37,908 bases of DNA from Conidiobolus incongruus B7586 (lineage: Eukaryota; Entomophthoromycota; Entomophthoromycetes; Entomophthorales; Conidiobolaceae). The DNA lies in assembly GCA_000697335.1 (NCBI GenBank), contig JNEM01012537.1, forward strand, positions 1 through 37,908. The letters run 5' to 3'. The translations under genes and the position numbers were made by a program. The notes under the pieces are model-generated. The model saw only the letters and a list, made by a program, of their open reading frames with translations. It was not told the DNA's origin and ran no database searches. Positions 22,491-33,589 of the stretch are shown one piece after another. Position 1 is the stretch's first letter. The number at the start of each line of letters is the position of its first letter.

Positions 22491-24039
22491 ATGTTAGTAC
22501 TTTACGAAACAGCCGCTGGTTACGCTCTTTTTAAAGTGAAAGACGATGGCAAAGTGTTGAACGATGTAGATCAACTCTATAAAGAGTTTGAGGATGGTGA
22601 AAGAGCTCAAAAGCTGTAAGCTTAATTTACTCAATTCCCCATTCCAGAATTTAAACTGACATCACTTTGTTTTTGTTTTTCCAATAATTTTGGTCTTTAG
22701 GATTAAATTGAAAGGCTTTTCCAAATTTGAAAACACTGCTGAAGCTATGGCCGCTGTCACTGCCTTGGTTGAAGGCAAAGTTTCCTCTGGTTTAGAAGAA
22801 TTTTTAACTGCTGAGATCAAGGATCTTAAGAAAGAGCAATTGATCGTTGCTGACAACAAGTTGGGAAGTGCTATTTCCAAGAAGCTCGGTATCAAGGTTG
22901 TCTCTGATGCCAATGTTCAAGAACTCTACCGTGGTATTCGTTCCCAAATTGAAAATTTAATCACTGGTCTTTCCGCCAAAGACTTATCTTCCATGTCTCT
23001 CGGTTTATCCCACAGTCTTTCTCGTTATAAGCTCAAATTCAGCCCTGATAAGGTTGATACTATGATTGTTCAAGCTATTGCCCTTTTAGATGATTTAGAT
23101 AAAGATCTCAATACTTATGCTATGCGTGCCAAAGAATGGTATGGCTGGCACTTCCCCGAAATGTCCAAGATCATCACCGATAACTTGGCCTTTGCCAAAA
23201 TTGTTAAGGCTGCTGGTTTCCGTACTAACATCAGAACTACTGATCTTTCAGAAATTCTCCCTGAAGAACTCGAAAAGGAAATCAAGGATGCCGCCGAAAT
23301 TTCCATGGGCACTGAAATTTCCAACGAAGATATTGACCACATCACTGAATTATGTGATCAAGTCATTGCCCTCACCGCTTATCGTACTCAATTATACGAC
23401 TACATTAAGAATCGTATGAATGCTATTGCTCCCAACCTTACTGCTCTCGTTGGTGAACTTGTTGGTGCTAGATTGATTGCTCATGCTGGTTCTCTCATGA
23501 CTCTTGCTAAGTATCCTGCCAGTACTGTCCAAATTCTTGGTGCTGAAAAGGCTCTTTTTAGAGCTTTGAAGACCAAGCACGATACCCCCAAATACGGTCT
23601 CATTTACCACGCCAGTGTCATTGGTCAAGCTGGTCCCAAGTTGAAGGGTAAAGTTGCCCGTATGTTATCCACCAAAGCTGCTCTTTCCATCCGTGTTGAT
23701 GCTTTGGGAGAAGAAGAATCTTCTGAAATGGGTACCGAACAAAGAATCGATTTAGAAAATCGTGTCAGACAATTAGAAGGTCGTCCTACCGTTCCTCGTC
23801 CTCAGCAATTGAATAAGAGCCAAAAGAAATTCGAATCTAAGCCCGTCACCGCCTACAATCCCGCTTCCGACTTCACTCCCGCTCCCGCCAAGCGTGCTTT
23901 GGAAGAAGAAGTCAATGGCAATGGCGAAGCTGCCGAAGCCAAGGCCGAAAAGAAGGCTAAGAAGGAAAAGAAAGAGAAGAAAGAAAAGAAAGAGAAGAAG
24001 GAAAAGAAAGAAAAGAAAGAAAAGAAATCCAAGGACTAA
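22491..24039 (+). CDS. NOP58: Nucleolar protein Nop58 (box C/D snoRNP core)
   Basis: Core scaffold of box C/D snoRNPs, which guide 2'-O-methylation and processing of rRNA in the nucleolus; it pairs with Nop56 and binds fibrillarin and Snu13. Two exons: 22491-22615 and 22701-24039. The 85-nt GT..AG intron, with a CTGAC branch-like motif, splits a Leu codon, and the product is 487 aa. Exon 1 gives MLVLYETAAGYALFKV, the start of the NOP5NT domain. Then come MRGIRSQ-like YRGIRSQIENLI, LSHSLSRYKLKFS, KVDTMIVQAI, EWYGWHFPEM (NOSIC region) and the Nop-domain signature GAEKALFRALK with DTPKYGLIYH. The C-terminus ends in Lys/Glu (KKEKKEK) repeats, standard for Nop58. Codons are strongly C-ending, like PDX1, indicating high expression. 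An ORF reading starting inside the intron would miss exon 1. Confidence 0.98.
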
Positions 24040-24326
24040 TTCCTCTACTTTAATCTCTCGTGTATTTCAAATTACCATCCATCATGAAATTTTATATTCA
24101 GCCCATTATATTAGATTATTACTTTAATACTGTATTAAATTATTGCTTGCTATCGTAAACTCTTAATTTTTTGTTTTATATTTCATTTGTTTATTTATTT
24201 GTTAATCTATTATATTTATATAATAATGACTTATCATATATAGTTCGATATGTAATATTATTGAGTATGAGTAAATTTCAGTTTGAAAAATTGTTAAAAT
24301 TGAATCTGCGAGATATCAAATCAGTA
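24040..24326. other. Convergent spacer
   Basis: Shared 3' region of NOP58 and the minus-strand Cys-rich protein gene. A+T-rich with no further feature. Confidence 0.5.
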
Positions 24327-24854
24327 TTATAAGAATAAGTAAGCCAAAAAAGCAACAAAACTGATAGGCGTGAGATGACTATTTTGACCAGCACCACTAC
24401 TACTTGACGATGTGTTATTCTTAGATTTGGACACGAGGATAGTCGAAGCTGAAGCCGAGGATGAATCAGTAGTACTTACCGAGGACGATGAGCTTGAAGG
24501 AGTAGGCTTACCCGTTTCCGAAGAATTGGTAGCACTCACAGTTGGAGGAATGGTCAAAGTTTGATTCTTACTGTGCTCAGGCACTTTTGGACAATAATTA
24601 TCGGCCGCATTCTTAAATCCAGAATATTGACTATCGTTGGAATAACATCTCTGGAAACATATCAAAATATCTTGATTTTTGCGGCATAAACAAACATTAT
24701 CATCGGGAGAACAGTAGCTTAAGAACAGTTTCCCACGCTCAACACATTCCTTGAATACAGATTCCAATTGACATGGACCTTCCGACGATGTGAGCTGGGA
24801 GTTGACAGTTGCAAATCCAATTAATGACATGGTAATAGCATTGATGAATTTCAT
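24327..24854 (-). CDS. GPI-anchored eight-cysteine (CFEM-like) surface protein
   Basis: 175-aa cell-surface protein. Residues 1-19 (MKFINAITMSLIGFATVNS) are a signal peptide. Residues 28-88 carry exactly eight cysteines (28, 37, 48, 55, 57, 66, 70, 88), including a CxC pair, as in the CFEM fold of fungal wall and membrane proteins, which in some species bind heme or sense hosts. The spacing is not a perfect CFEM match and the conserved Asp context is unclear, so CFEM-like is the safe call. Residues 105-155 are Ser/Thr-rich and likely heavily O-glycosylated, with NQT and NSS sites for N-glycans. The C-terminus (SSGAG, then HLTPISFVAFLAYLFL) is a GPI-attachment signal. Single exon, starting at the ATG at 24854. 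It converges with NOP58. The ligand is unknown. Confidence 0.85.
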   Translation of the reverse strand: MKFINAITMSLIGFATVNSQLTSSEGPCQLESVFKECVERGKLFLSYCSPDDNVCLCRKNQDILICFQRCYSNDSQYSGFKNAADNYCPKVPEHSKNQTLTIPPTVSATNSSETGKPTPSSSSSSVSTTDSSSASASTILVSKSKNNTSSSSSGAGQNSHLTPISFVAFLAYLFL

Positions 24855-25595
24855 AGTAAGTTCAATAAATAAATAAATAGAATAAATAAAAGTTTTGTAT
24901 AAGTTGAATTGTAGTACCTCATGATCATTTATACTAGTAACCTGAATACCTCCAAACCATCATGAATCAAGCTATCAACAATAACATGCCTCCATTACCA
25001 TAAGTGCAATTACTAGAAATAGATCCACGAATATTTTGACATTATTAAACACTACAACTAACATCAACAATATCACATTTCTTTCAATATAATTCCAACC
25101 TATTCCAAATTTGGTAATCTATCAAACGCTTTAGTTTATTTATTTAAATTTTAAGACATTTTAATTGGTTGATTAGAAGATTTTTATCAACAAATAAATT
25201 TATAGTTAAAAAAATTAAAATTTGGAATATATGCTGAAATATTTTAATTTTAGAATGATTGTTAGATTCTTTTTATTATAATAGTTATAAATATAATTAA
25301 TAATAATAATACTTTTTTGGGTATTGGTATTCAATTATTGTTATTTAATATAAATTGTTGAAATTATTAAAATTCTAGTAGTTAATTAGATTTCATTATT
25401 TGGAATTGACTGAATATAGATTATTAAAACTATAAAATGGCTAATAAAAATATATTCTAGACTTATTCAATATATATTTATTCTTTGACCTAATAATTAT
25501 GATGTTTTATTTAATATTTAAAAATTTTTTAAAATTCCATGGATATATTATCTAAAGTTAATAATCAATATATGCATAATTCAAAACTCAGATAG
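24855..25595. other. AT-rich intergenic region
   Basis: Upstream of the Cys-rich protein gene and downstream of PRI1. The part nearest 24900-25120 is less AT-rich and probably contains the promoter of the surface-protein gene. No specific site is identified. Confidence 0.5.
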
Positions 25596-27524
25596 TTAAA
25601 AATTTAAATTACCTTTCTGTAATTTGGAATTAATTTTTTCGACAAATTCTTTAAAGTATTTGATATGGGGTGCTAAATCCGTTGATGTCCATGCTAAATT
25701 ATTAATATCAGCATTACTGGGTTTGAATATTCAAAATTACCAATTACCTAATTTTGATGATTGACTAGCAGTATCGTTATCACTATTTAATTTCCTGCGC
25801 TTCGTCTCGGATTGGTGAATTTGATTCACTAGATTTTGAAGTTTGGGCGCTTCTAAGGGGTTGAAGTGATCAAAATCTGACGGTGGGATTGGAATACATA
25901 CTCGTTCTAAATATTGGATTAAATGATGGAATGGTGAGTATAGTTGGTAAATTTACCAGTCTTGGGATGGACACAGAAAGGAGCCTTAAGCAAGTGGTTG
26001 AGGTGAGTCGATACGTTCACATCCAGTCTCGGGTAAATGTACTGAAATTTGAAATCGCGAATAGCGTTGTCGAATACTGAAGTTGATTTGGATTTCTATG
26101 ATGGTTTGATATTAATAAAGGTAATTATAATAATTATAGAGAGTAAATATACCATTTTCTTAGCATTAGACTGTATCAAATTGACTAACTCTTCCCACCT
26201 TGCCTCAGAGCTTTGATCGTCCATAAGCCAGGATTCGGTTAAAGTTTTGCGGTCAGACTGACTCAACACTAAACTATATGAATATCATTGTAATAACAAT
26301 ATGAATGATATATATAATTACCCAACTCAGGGAAAAACTCAAAAACCTTATTCCATCTCGTCTCATCCAACAAAATTTCCTGATCCCTCAATGCGATTTC
26401 ATAGAATTTATCATCAATGAAATTGACTAAACGTCTGTAGCCAAATTAAATATATGTAATGTAGATTAAGTGGTTAATATTACTTCAAACTTGGATGTAA
26501 ATGATTAGTTAAATTCACTTTACGTCCTTGATTGATACCACCCTAACATATATATATATATATATATTAGACTTTTAGTATATATAAATAATGAATGATA
26601 TACCTTAATGATATCGATATAATTGACAATGGATCTCCTTTGATCGTTATTTAATAATCTTGCTCGTTCGTCACATACCCAAATGTGAATACCTCTGCGC
26701 CCTGAATAAACTACTAAAATATTTTGAAAATTGAAATCCTCTAAACAGTTATATTATATTAAATTATATCAGATTAAATATTATATTAAGTGATTAGAAT
26801 TGATTCATTATGAATTACCTGTTAAAACATTGTAAATAATTTTTAAGGCAACTGTCATAAATTTCCAACATTTTGTACAAATATTAGCTTCACTAAATAT
26901 TATTGATTATTTATTAATTATTAAAATAATTAAAATTAACTTACGAACAACAACTTCTAATTTCATCATAATCAGTTAAATCGATATCGAATACTAATTC
27001 CTTCGATACAGGTTGAAATGCTGCAGGTCTTAAACTATTCTTCAATTTGGGCTATCCAATAACACATTAATATTATAAATTTATATATTAATGCATTATT
27101 AATATTACAGGTTGAGTATAAACACTTCCAATATCAATTTTAATGGGATTAAACTGTCCCAATTTTAATTTCAATTCATTAGCATTATCAAAACTCTGAT
27201 AACGTATATAAATATCGTCAGGTAATGTAAAACTAAATTCTCGGGAAGTAAAGTTGCTATTGGGTACTAAATTTGAATTAGTACTAGAACCGTATTGAAT
27301 TAAAAATAGTTACTCGTATTGGAGTAGTTCAACCACTGAAACATAAGCTGGTAAGGGAAACACTTTTGGTAGTATAATCGCATATTCTCCCCAAAGTTTT
27401 GAGTTTCGAAACCGTTTAAAATATCGTCAGGTCTAAAATTGGGTTAATTTGTGATAATTTACATTATTAAAATATTTTACAGGTTATCAAACTCCATAGT
27501 ATTTTTATCAGTTTGAATAGTCAT
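25596..27524 (-). CDS. PRI1: DNA primase small (catalytic) subunit
   Basis: Catalytic subunit of the primase-polymerase alpha complex, which makes RNA primers for nuclear DNA replication. I assembled it from 12 exons (minus strand, 5' to 3'): 27524-27481, 27432-27314, 27266-27109, 27051-26945, 26892-26819, 26740-26604, 26542-26484, 26434-26322, 26268-26153, 26095-25957, 25906-25748, 25693-25596. The 11 introns are 47-78 nt, all GT..AG, and all phases agree, giving 440 aa (human 420, yeast 409). Catalytic Asp129 and Asp131 lie in [10 protein letters not shown], and Asp334 in [18 protein letters not shown] has His186. The zinc ligands are Cys141, 142, 148 and 151. Other matches include [42 protein letters not shown] and DLAPHIKYF. 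The splice between exons 10 and 11 replaces the usual Gly after HPKT by Glu. Intron 6 contains a (TA)n run. Confidence 0.95.
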
Positions 27525-28640
27525 AATTTCTTTAATTTTTTAAATTAAATCTTAGTATAATAAATCTTTAAACAGTGGGTAATGTTGAGTATTTATCATA
27601 ATTTTAATTTCATTATGTTTTTTTGGGATTGTTTTGCTAGAGACACGAAATATGATTGGACGGTTATGGATATAATGATAAGGATGAATAATCACGAAAT
27701 GGCTGATTGGCTGATGAAGAGACACTAAATTTTCATCCAATCATTGTTGGAATTCCATTAACCAGTTAAAATCAATTATAGTAAGTAATGATTCACATAT
27801 TATAACTTTTAATTAAAATAAAAATTATAGCATCAATAAATATAATTCAATTTTGAATAAATCCCAATTAATTCAAAATTTATATCTCTCGTTTTAATAT
27901 TATTTATTTCAATATACAAATTTTAAAGTTTTAAAATATGATTGGACCATTAGATGAGTGTGTGGTAATGAAAATGATTGGATGGTATATTTTGGAATAA
28001 TAACAGGTTGGAAATGTTTAAGTATTGATTCAAATATCAAAATTTATATATTTGTAGCTGCCAAAACTTAGGAAATTTGGAAACTAAAAGTAAGGTTTAA
28101 TCTTTAAGTAATTTAATTGTTTTTGATATTAACTGTAGTCAACTAATGATAGTGCCAATAATTTCAAGTTCACAATCAATAACTGCCATTATTTATTGCT
28201 TTGAATTAGCCAAAGTCAAGTTTAATCAACATTTTTTAATAAATTACAAGGTTTAATACTTCTGAATATTTAATTCAACACAATCTTTATTGGAAATAAT
28301 TAGTTATTATCCCAATAAACTACCTAATTTGATTAATTTTCATTACTAATAAATTATTAATCAAAGATATTATCATTTTTTTTCTTTAAAATTATAAAAA
28401 TAATTTTTCCCAAAAATAGATATTTTAATTTAATTAATAAAAATTAATTAATTTTGTTCTTTTTTTATTTTATTTTATTTTAAAAATTAAATTTAATATT
28501 AATTTAAAATTATTTATTAAACTTTTGTATCAGTATTAAATTGAAAATTAAATAATTTTTTAATTTGAACTTGTTTCGAAATTTGAAAATTACTCACTCA
28601 TTTTTATTAAATTTCTTATTAGAAAAAAAATTAAGATTAA
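27525..28640. other. Intergenic region upstream of PRI1
   Basis: Besides the motif block at 27644-27710, this is A+T-rich spacer. The minus-strand frame 27552-27740 (62 codons) overlaps the PRI1 promoter and shows no protein features. 28300-28620 is nearly pure A/T. Confidence 0.5.
27644..27710. promoter_or_regulatory. Doubled SCB-plus-CCAAT motif upstream of PRI1
   Basis: CACGAAA occurs twice (27644-27650 and 27693-27699), about 120 and 170 bp before the PRI1 ATG. Each is followed within a few bases by ATTGG (27655-27659 and 27706-27710), the reverse of CCAAT. CACGAAA is the yeast SCB site bound by SBF (Swi4/Swi6) at G1/S, when primase genes are induced. The repeat of the pair with similar spacing argues against chance in this A+T-rich sequence. 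The factor is inferred. Confidence 0.55.
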
Positions 28641-28890
28641 TAATGTGTTTGTTTTGTATAAATGATTAATTTATATAAATTTTACCTTAAATTAATAAAA
28701 TTAGTTGGTAATTTGGAGGGGGATTTAAACGATTCGAAACGCAACGCCATTTTACCAAGTTTCAAATTTGTTGTAATGTATGAACTTTCTATAATATTAT
28801 TAATACTATATATACTCTGGCTATCGGCAAGTAAATATTTTTGTAAGTTGTTATTATCATTCTTTCTAATTAAAAATTTTTTCACCCGTA

Positions 28891-29304
28891 ATGAAATTGA
28901 ATTCCATTGTATTATTGTTGGCAGCTGGTGTCATGTGTCAGCAGCAAGATCACGACCACGACCACAGTAATCACAATCACGACAATGTGGGAGGAGCGGT
29001 AGCTTCTGCAGGTAATGTCGCTGCAACAGCGATTAACAACGCTGCGAGTACAATTGCCGGCGCAATTGGTCAGGCTACGTCCATGGCGAATAAGGACAGC
29101 AACAACGCAGCGAAGACCATGTCGTCAGTCGCGGGATCTATGGCGAGTGCTGCTAGCAGTATGAAGAGTGCGATGTCGTCTTCTGCATCATCTGCGAGTG
29201 CATCGAGTAAACCTTCATCCTCCAATATGAATTATCCTAATACTGTTGCTGCGGGATTATTGACTTTGTCATCAGTTGTATTAGCTAGTATTATGTATAT
29301 TTAG
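28891..29304 (+). CDS. His/Asp-rich GPI-anchored surface protein
   Basis: 137-aa secreted protein. Residues 1-16 (MKLNSIVLLLAAGVMC) form a signal peptide. The mature N-terminus is QQQDHDHDHSNHNHDN (17-32), a dense His/Asp cluster likely to bind metal ions such as zinc, nickel or copper. Residues 33-110 are low-complexity Ala/Ser/Met sequence with AAS and SMAS repeats. The C-terminus (NYPNTVAAGLLTLSSVVLASIMYI) is a hydrophobic GPI-attachment or membrane tail after a Ser-rich stretch. Codons such as GCG, TCG and GTC raise its G+C well above the flanks. Single exon with the ATG at 28891. It is tail-to-tail with the Zn-cluster regulator, 140 bp apart. I know no named family; the metal-binding role is inferred from the His cluster only. 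Confidence 0.72.
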   Translation: MKLNSIVLLLAAGVMCQQQDHDHDHSNHNHDNVGGAVASAGNVAATAINNAASTIAGAIGQATSMANKDSNNAAKTMSSVAGSMASAASSMKSAMSSSASSASASSKPSSSNMNYPNTVAAGLLTLSSVVLASIMYI

Positions 29305-29444
29305 AGTAAATCCCCCACTCATTTTCATTCGTGCTGCATTTTAATAAATTTCAATACATTTAAAATCATTAACAAATAATACATATAAACATCACATATT
29401 TATTAAACATTTAAAAAATAATATACAATACAATGAACAAAGTG

Positions 29445-31792
29445 TTAAAATATTAACTCTATGTTGTTCTGGTTCAAGTACAGATTGAGAGTTAGAAAAA
29501 CTTCCTTAGCAATGGGTAACTCTTTGGAGTAGTGGAAGATGACACTGATCATAAATTCCAAATGATTAAGGATGTGGTCGATATTGTGTGATTGAAGGGT
29601 GGTGATTGGGTCATGCATCAGGATTGGAGGTGGAAGCTCCTCATGGAATGGAAATTGGCCAGTACTAGATTGTCGTATTGGAATAGTGTCGATACGTCGG
29701 TGAACAATGGTTGCATTTGGATCGTTGGGCGGGAATTTGTCAAGGATTTGGTTGTAGGCAATAAGTGCTCGGCATAGGGTGAGACACGCTTTCGATATCA
29801 TCAAGTACTTATTGTTCAAAAGATAACTGTTGAAATGGTCACCAAGTATCCAGATCAACTGCGAGACTTTGTAGCTCGCTAAAAGACATCGATGTGCACT
29901 GTATTTCCTCACGATGTCGGATTGCGAAAGGTTAGAAGGCGTCCATATGAGACTGAATTTGCTCATTTTTTCATAAATGCATGTGATAAGCAAATAACTC
30001 CACAAGTGGATATAAATCGTGAACTTTTGCGGTTTCCGAGGTTGTGATGTAGTGACGATAGAGAGTTGACGTAGCCTTAGATCAGTGGTCAAAATGTCAA
30101 ACTCAGGGAAGACACTCTGCAATGTGTAGTATTGGATAGATGTGTTGAATTGGGGTGGAATATTGACTAAGATGTATTGCACATTCCTTTCTAAACGAAT
30201 AGCTTCCATCAGTTTGGATTGGATGTGGTCGTATTGATCCATTTCATAAATGATGATAGAGTTGTTGAATTGTGTGCTTTTATAGTATACTCTACCTATT
30301 TCTAGCAAAAATCTCATTGTAACAAAGTCGTGATGCTTGCACTGAGGGAAATATTCATCAGTATTGAACTGGCAGGGTGTAGCCACATTGTCATAGGTGT
30401 GAGATTGATGGCAAGGCTGATGAAATGAAGGGTGATTCAATGGTAATTCGAACAATGGATTACTAAATAAATCGCCAGACAGTTGGGGTGACGAATTAAT
30501 AGCAGATATGACAGCTAAATCAATAAAATAAGCGATCGCACCGATTCGAAGTCGCATGAGTCGCAATGGTTCATGGGCATTGGGACCTGGATACTTTTTT
30601 ATGCAGCCGAGTCCGATAGACATTCTGATGGCAATATCATTCAGTCTCACCCATTTAGAGTTCTTATCCTTGAGTTTAGGAAATGTTCTCAACATGAACA
30701 ACGCCTGACAAATGAAAATATGTGGAATTCTAAAATACATCTGAATAGAATTTTTGGTTTCGGTTTCAAATAATTCATGATATTGGCTTAAAGATGGGAC
30801 AATTGCAATAGTCACTAAACATATTACATTCACAAGGAATCTAAAGAATGGCCAAGATCCTTGGTGAACATTGACAGTGCCCGAGTTGTACTGGTCTAAT
30901 AGCCAGAGAAAATGCTCGGGATCTAGGAGAGGGTAGGAAAAGTGGATGCGTTTGAAGTATTCCATGCACAGGGTCTTTACCAACGTCTGCCAACTCAAGT
31001 TCAAATGCGCTCGTTTGGGGAATACTGAAGTGATGGTATGAGGCAGAGGAACAGGTGCAAATCTAGCAATTTTGGCATTAAACAAACTAGTATTAATGTC
31101 TGGATCTGATAAATATTCGACAAACGAAGCGTTTGTAAACATATACGCTATAGGACTGAATCCCTGCACTTCAAACCTGCCATTTGGATATAGTGCTAAC
31201 AATACGTGCTTATGCAACTGACAATGCGCCGTCTTAGAAGCCAATTTAATCAAACTTTGGTCCGAATAGTTCAAGCTACTTGGGTTAGTTTTACTCCTAG
31301 AAATTAATTTCCGAGACTGGTTAACACTGTAAGGAACTATTTTTATCTGTTTAAATTCTCCCTCGCCCCTATTGAGTCTGTTATGTAATTCTAAAACGGA
31401 ATACCCCTGGGCACTGATACTCTGGTATAGGGGATACGAGTTCAACTTATTAGAGTAGGAAAATTTCCTCCTAGTTACCTAACATTTGAGTAAGTTCTAT
31501 TGAATTTTAAATTAGTATAAATTCAAATTACTTCAGTATTCTCTATCTCCGGAGTAAAAAACTTCAACCTTGAAGTTAAATTAGGCTGAAGGTCCTGAGT
31601 CCTGTCCTTATAAATACACTGGAGTTGTTTGGCCAGACACTTTGAACAACCTGTCAAATTCCCATCACATTTTATCTTACGAATGCGACACCTCTCGCAA
31701 GCTCTAGCAGCTCTAGAAGTTTGTTTGGGTTTTATTGTCGCATCTGTACTCGTTGTAGTTGTATTATTATTTTCTATAAAACTATTTACCAT
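29445..31792 (-). CDS. Zn2Cys6 fungal transcription factor
   Basis: Nuclear DNA-binding regulator of about 764 aa. Exon 1 (31792-31532) encodes the binuclear zinc cluster: Cys32, 35, 42, 49, 52 and 59 in ACERCRIRKIKC...GCSKCLAKQLQC, preceded by a basic stretch and an Asn/Thr-rich N-terminus. A 53-nt GT..AG intron (31531-31479) in phase 0 joins it to exon 2 (31478-29445), which is one long open frame. Without the splice the reading stops. The large C-terminal part has the look of a fungal-specific middle homology domain (HFSYPLLDPEHFLWLLDQY near residues 265-285, then IRMSIGLGCIKKY), the usual regulatory region of this class. The family normally binds CGG triplets. The target genes are unknown. 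A broken paralogue lies next to it at 33590-35600. Confidence 0.9.
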
Positions 31793-33589
31793 TATTATTA
31801 ATATTATTTTTAAATTTAATTAAAAATTAATTTAAGACAAGTAAATAAAAATTAAGGAAAAAATCAATTTGAAAGTGGGATTTGAATTTAGAGAATACAA
31901 TTTATGTTTAAAATTACCTCAAATTTGAAATGTCCTTTTGATCTTAATATCCCAATTCCAGAAAAGAGATAATAATAATTGATTAGTCACTCTATAAATT
32001 ACCAATATATTGTAATTTCATTATAAACCTCTAAATTTCACAATCCTTTAAATCCATTCTATATGGTTAGCTTATTATCTGATTCATATATTTTAATATT
32101 GGTATTATGGTACCTGTCTAAAAATTGTGTAGTTTGAAAAGTATTAGTAAATTTTACTGAGTTTTACTAAGTTTATTTTGCGCTTCCTATAAGTCAAATG
32201 CATGATAGCTGAATATATTGGTGAGTGTATTTTGCTTTTGTTAGCATATTCATATATATGACGAAAGAAAATTTTGATTTTTTAAATTGGTTTAAACTTG
32301 AATAGGTTGAATATATAAATTAAAAAATCCCAAAATATACTAAAATTCTGATACATCCAATATTCAATGAATTATAAAAACTTTGGTAATATAAATAGCA
32401 ATAGATAAAACTTCTATGAATATTAAACTATAATATTGATTTAGTTTTATCATTGTTTGCATTGAATTCATTAAATACAATTGTTTGTTTCAAAAATGAC
32501 CTTGATAGATTTATTTGTCAATAACAAAAAGATTGATTATATATATTTGCGCGTATTGGTCATTTTGATATAAACGGTTAATTTTTTTTCTGAGTTTGAA
32601 TTACAAATTCAATATTGAATCAAGTTCCAAATATTTAGTTCTATATCGAATTAAACTTGATTATATTTCTAACAAATTATTAACTCTAATTTGATTTCCT
32701 CTAATCTATTATTTGAAACATTGATTTAGCTGGTGATTTTAAGTATAAAAATTGAATCATATTGATAATATCTAGATATATTAGGATTAAATTAATATAT
32801 ACATTGTGTATTAGGAATATTTGTTTCACAATCATTTCCAGTTTTAGTATACTATCAAAATATTATTTTCCATAATTTATTATGAATATACTATTTGGCA
32901 CCTTTCAATTGTAATGTTTTTTGAATTATAATGTAACCAATGATTGTAAAGTAATTTTGAGATATTAAATGATTTGGTAATATCATAGTGTCTAATTTAT
33001 CAAATGTTAATCTTTAGCTAAAATTCCTAAAGTCAATTTTTTATTTTAATAATCTGTAATAAACTTTATATGAAATAAATATATCTGAGAAATAATAAAA
33101 TCATAAAATAAATAATACTTTATTTGAATTAATATAATATATTAAATTTAAAAATCATTAATTTTCAATAAAATTTTTAATATCATATATTTTAAATAAA
33201 ATTCACTAATAACAAACCTTATTAAATAAATAATATACATTTACATAATTAATATTCTTAAAATAACTAAAATCTGTTTCAACCAATTTCTCAATTACCA
33301 CTCCAGTGATGTTATAAATAATCGCTGATTTGTTTGAATAATTATAAAGTGAAGATGATAAGCTTGATAGTGAAAAATTTTATAGAATGGGATTATTGGA
33401 TTGTAACTGGTAAATAATACAATTTTCAAATTAATAATAAACAAAAATAGCCAAAATATTAATAATGAGAAATTGAAAAAATTAATACTTTAAAAAAATA
33501 TAATTATTAAAATATTAATTAATGGATTAAGTGAGTACTTTAATATCATTCTAATATAAAAGTTTTATGAGGAAATTGAGCCGCTCTAC
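31793..33589. other. AT-rich intergenic region
   Basis: 1.8 kb between the Zn-cluster gene start and the end of its dead paralogue. No open frame or recognisable element is seen. Confidence 0.5.

Noticed and set aside
22690-22700. NOP58 start at a TTG inside the intron
   Set aside because: Exon 1 at 22491-22615 supplies the conserved N-terminus, and the GT..AG intron restores the frame.
25883-26080. 65-codon plus-strand frame
   Set aside because: It runs antisense to PRI1 exons 10 and 11.
27552-27740. 62-codon minus-strand frame upstream of PRI1
   Set aside because: It covers the promoter motifs, is not joined to PRI1 by a sensible splice, and the primase homology begins normally at 27524.
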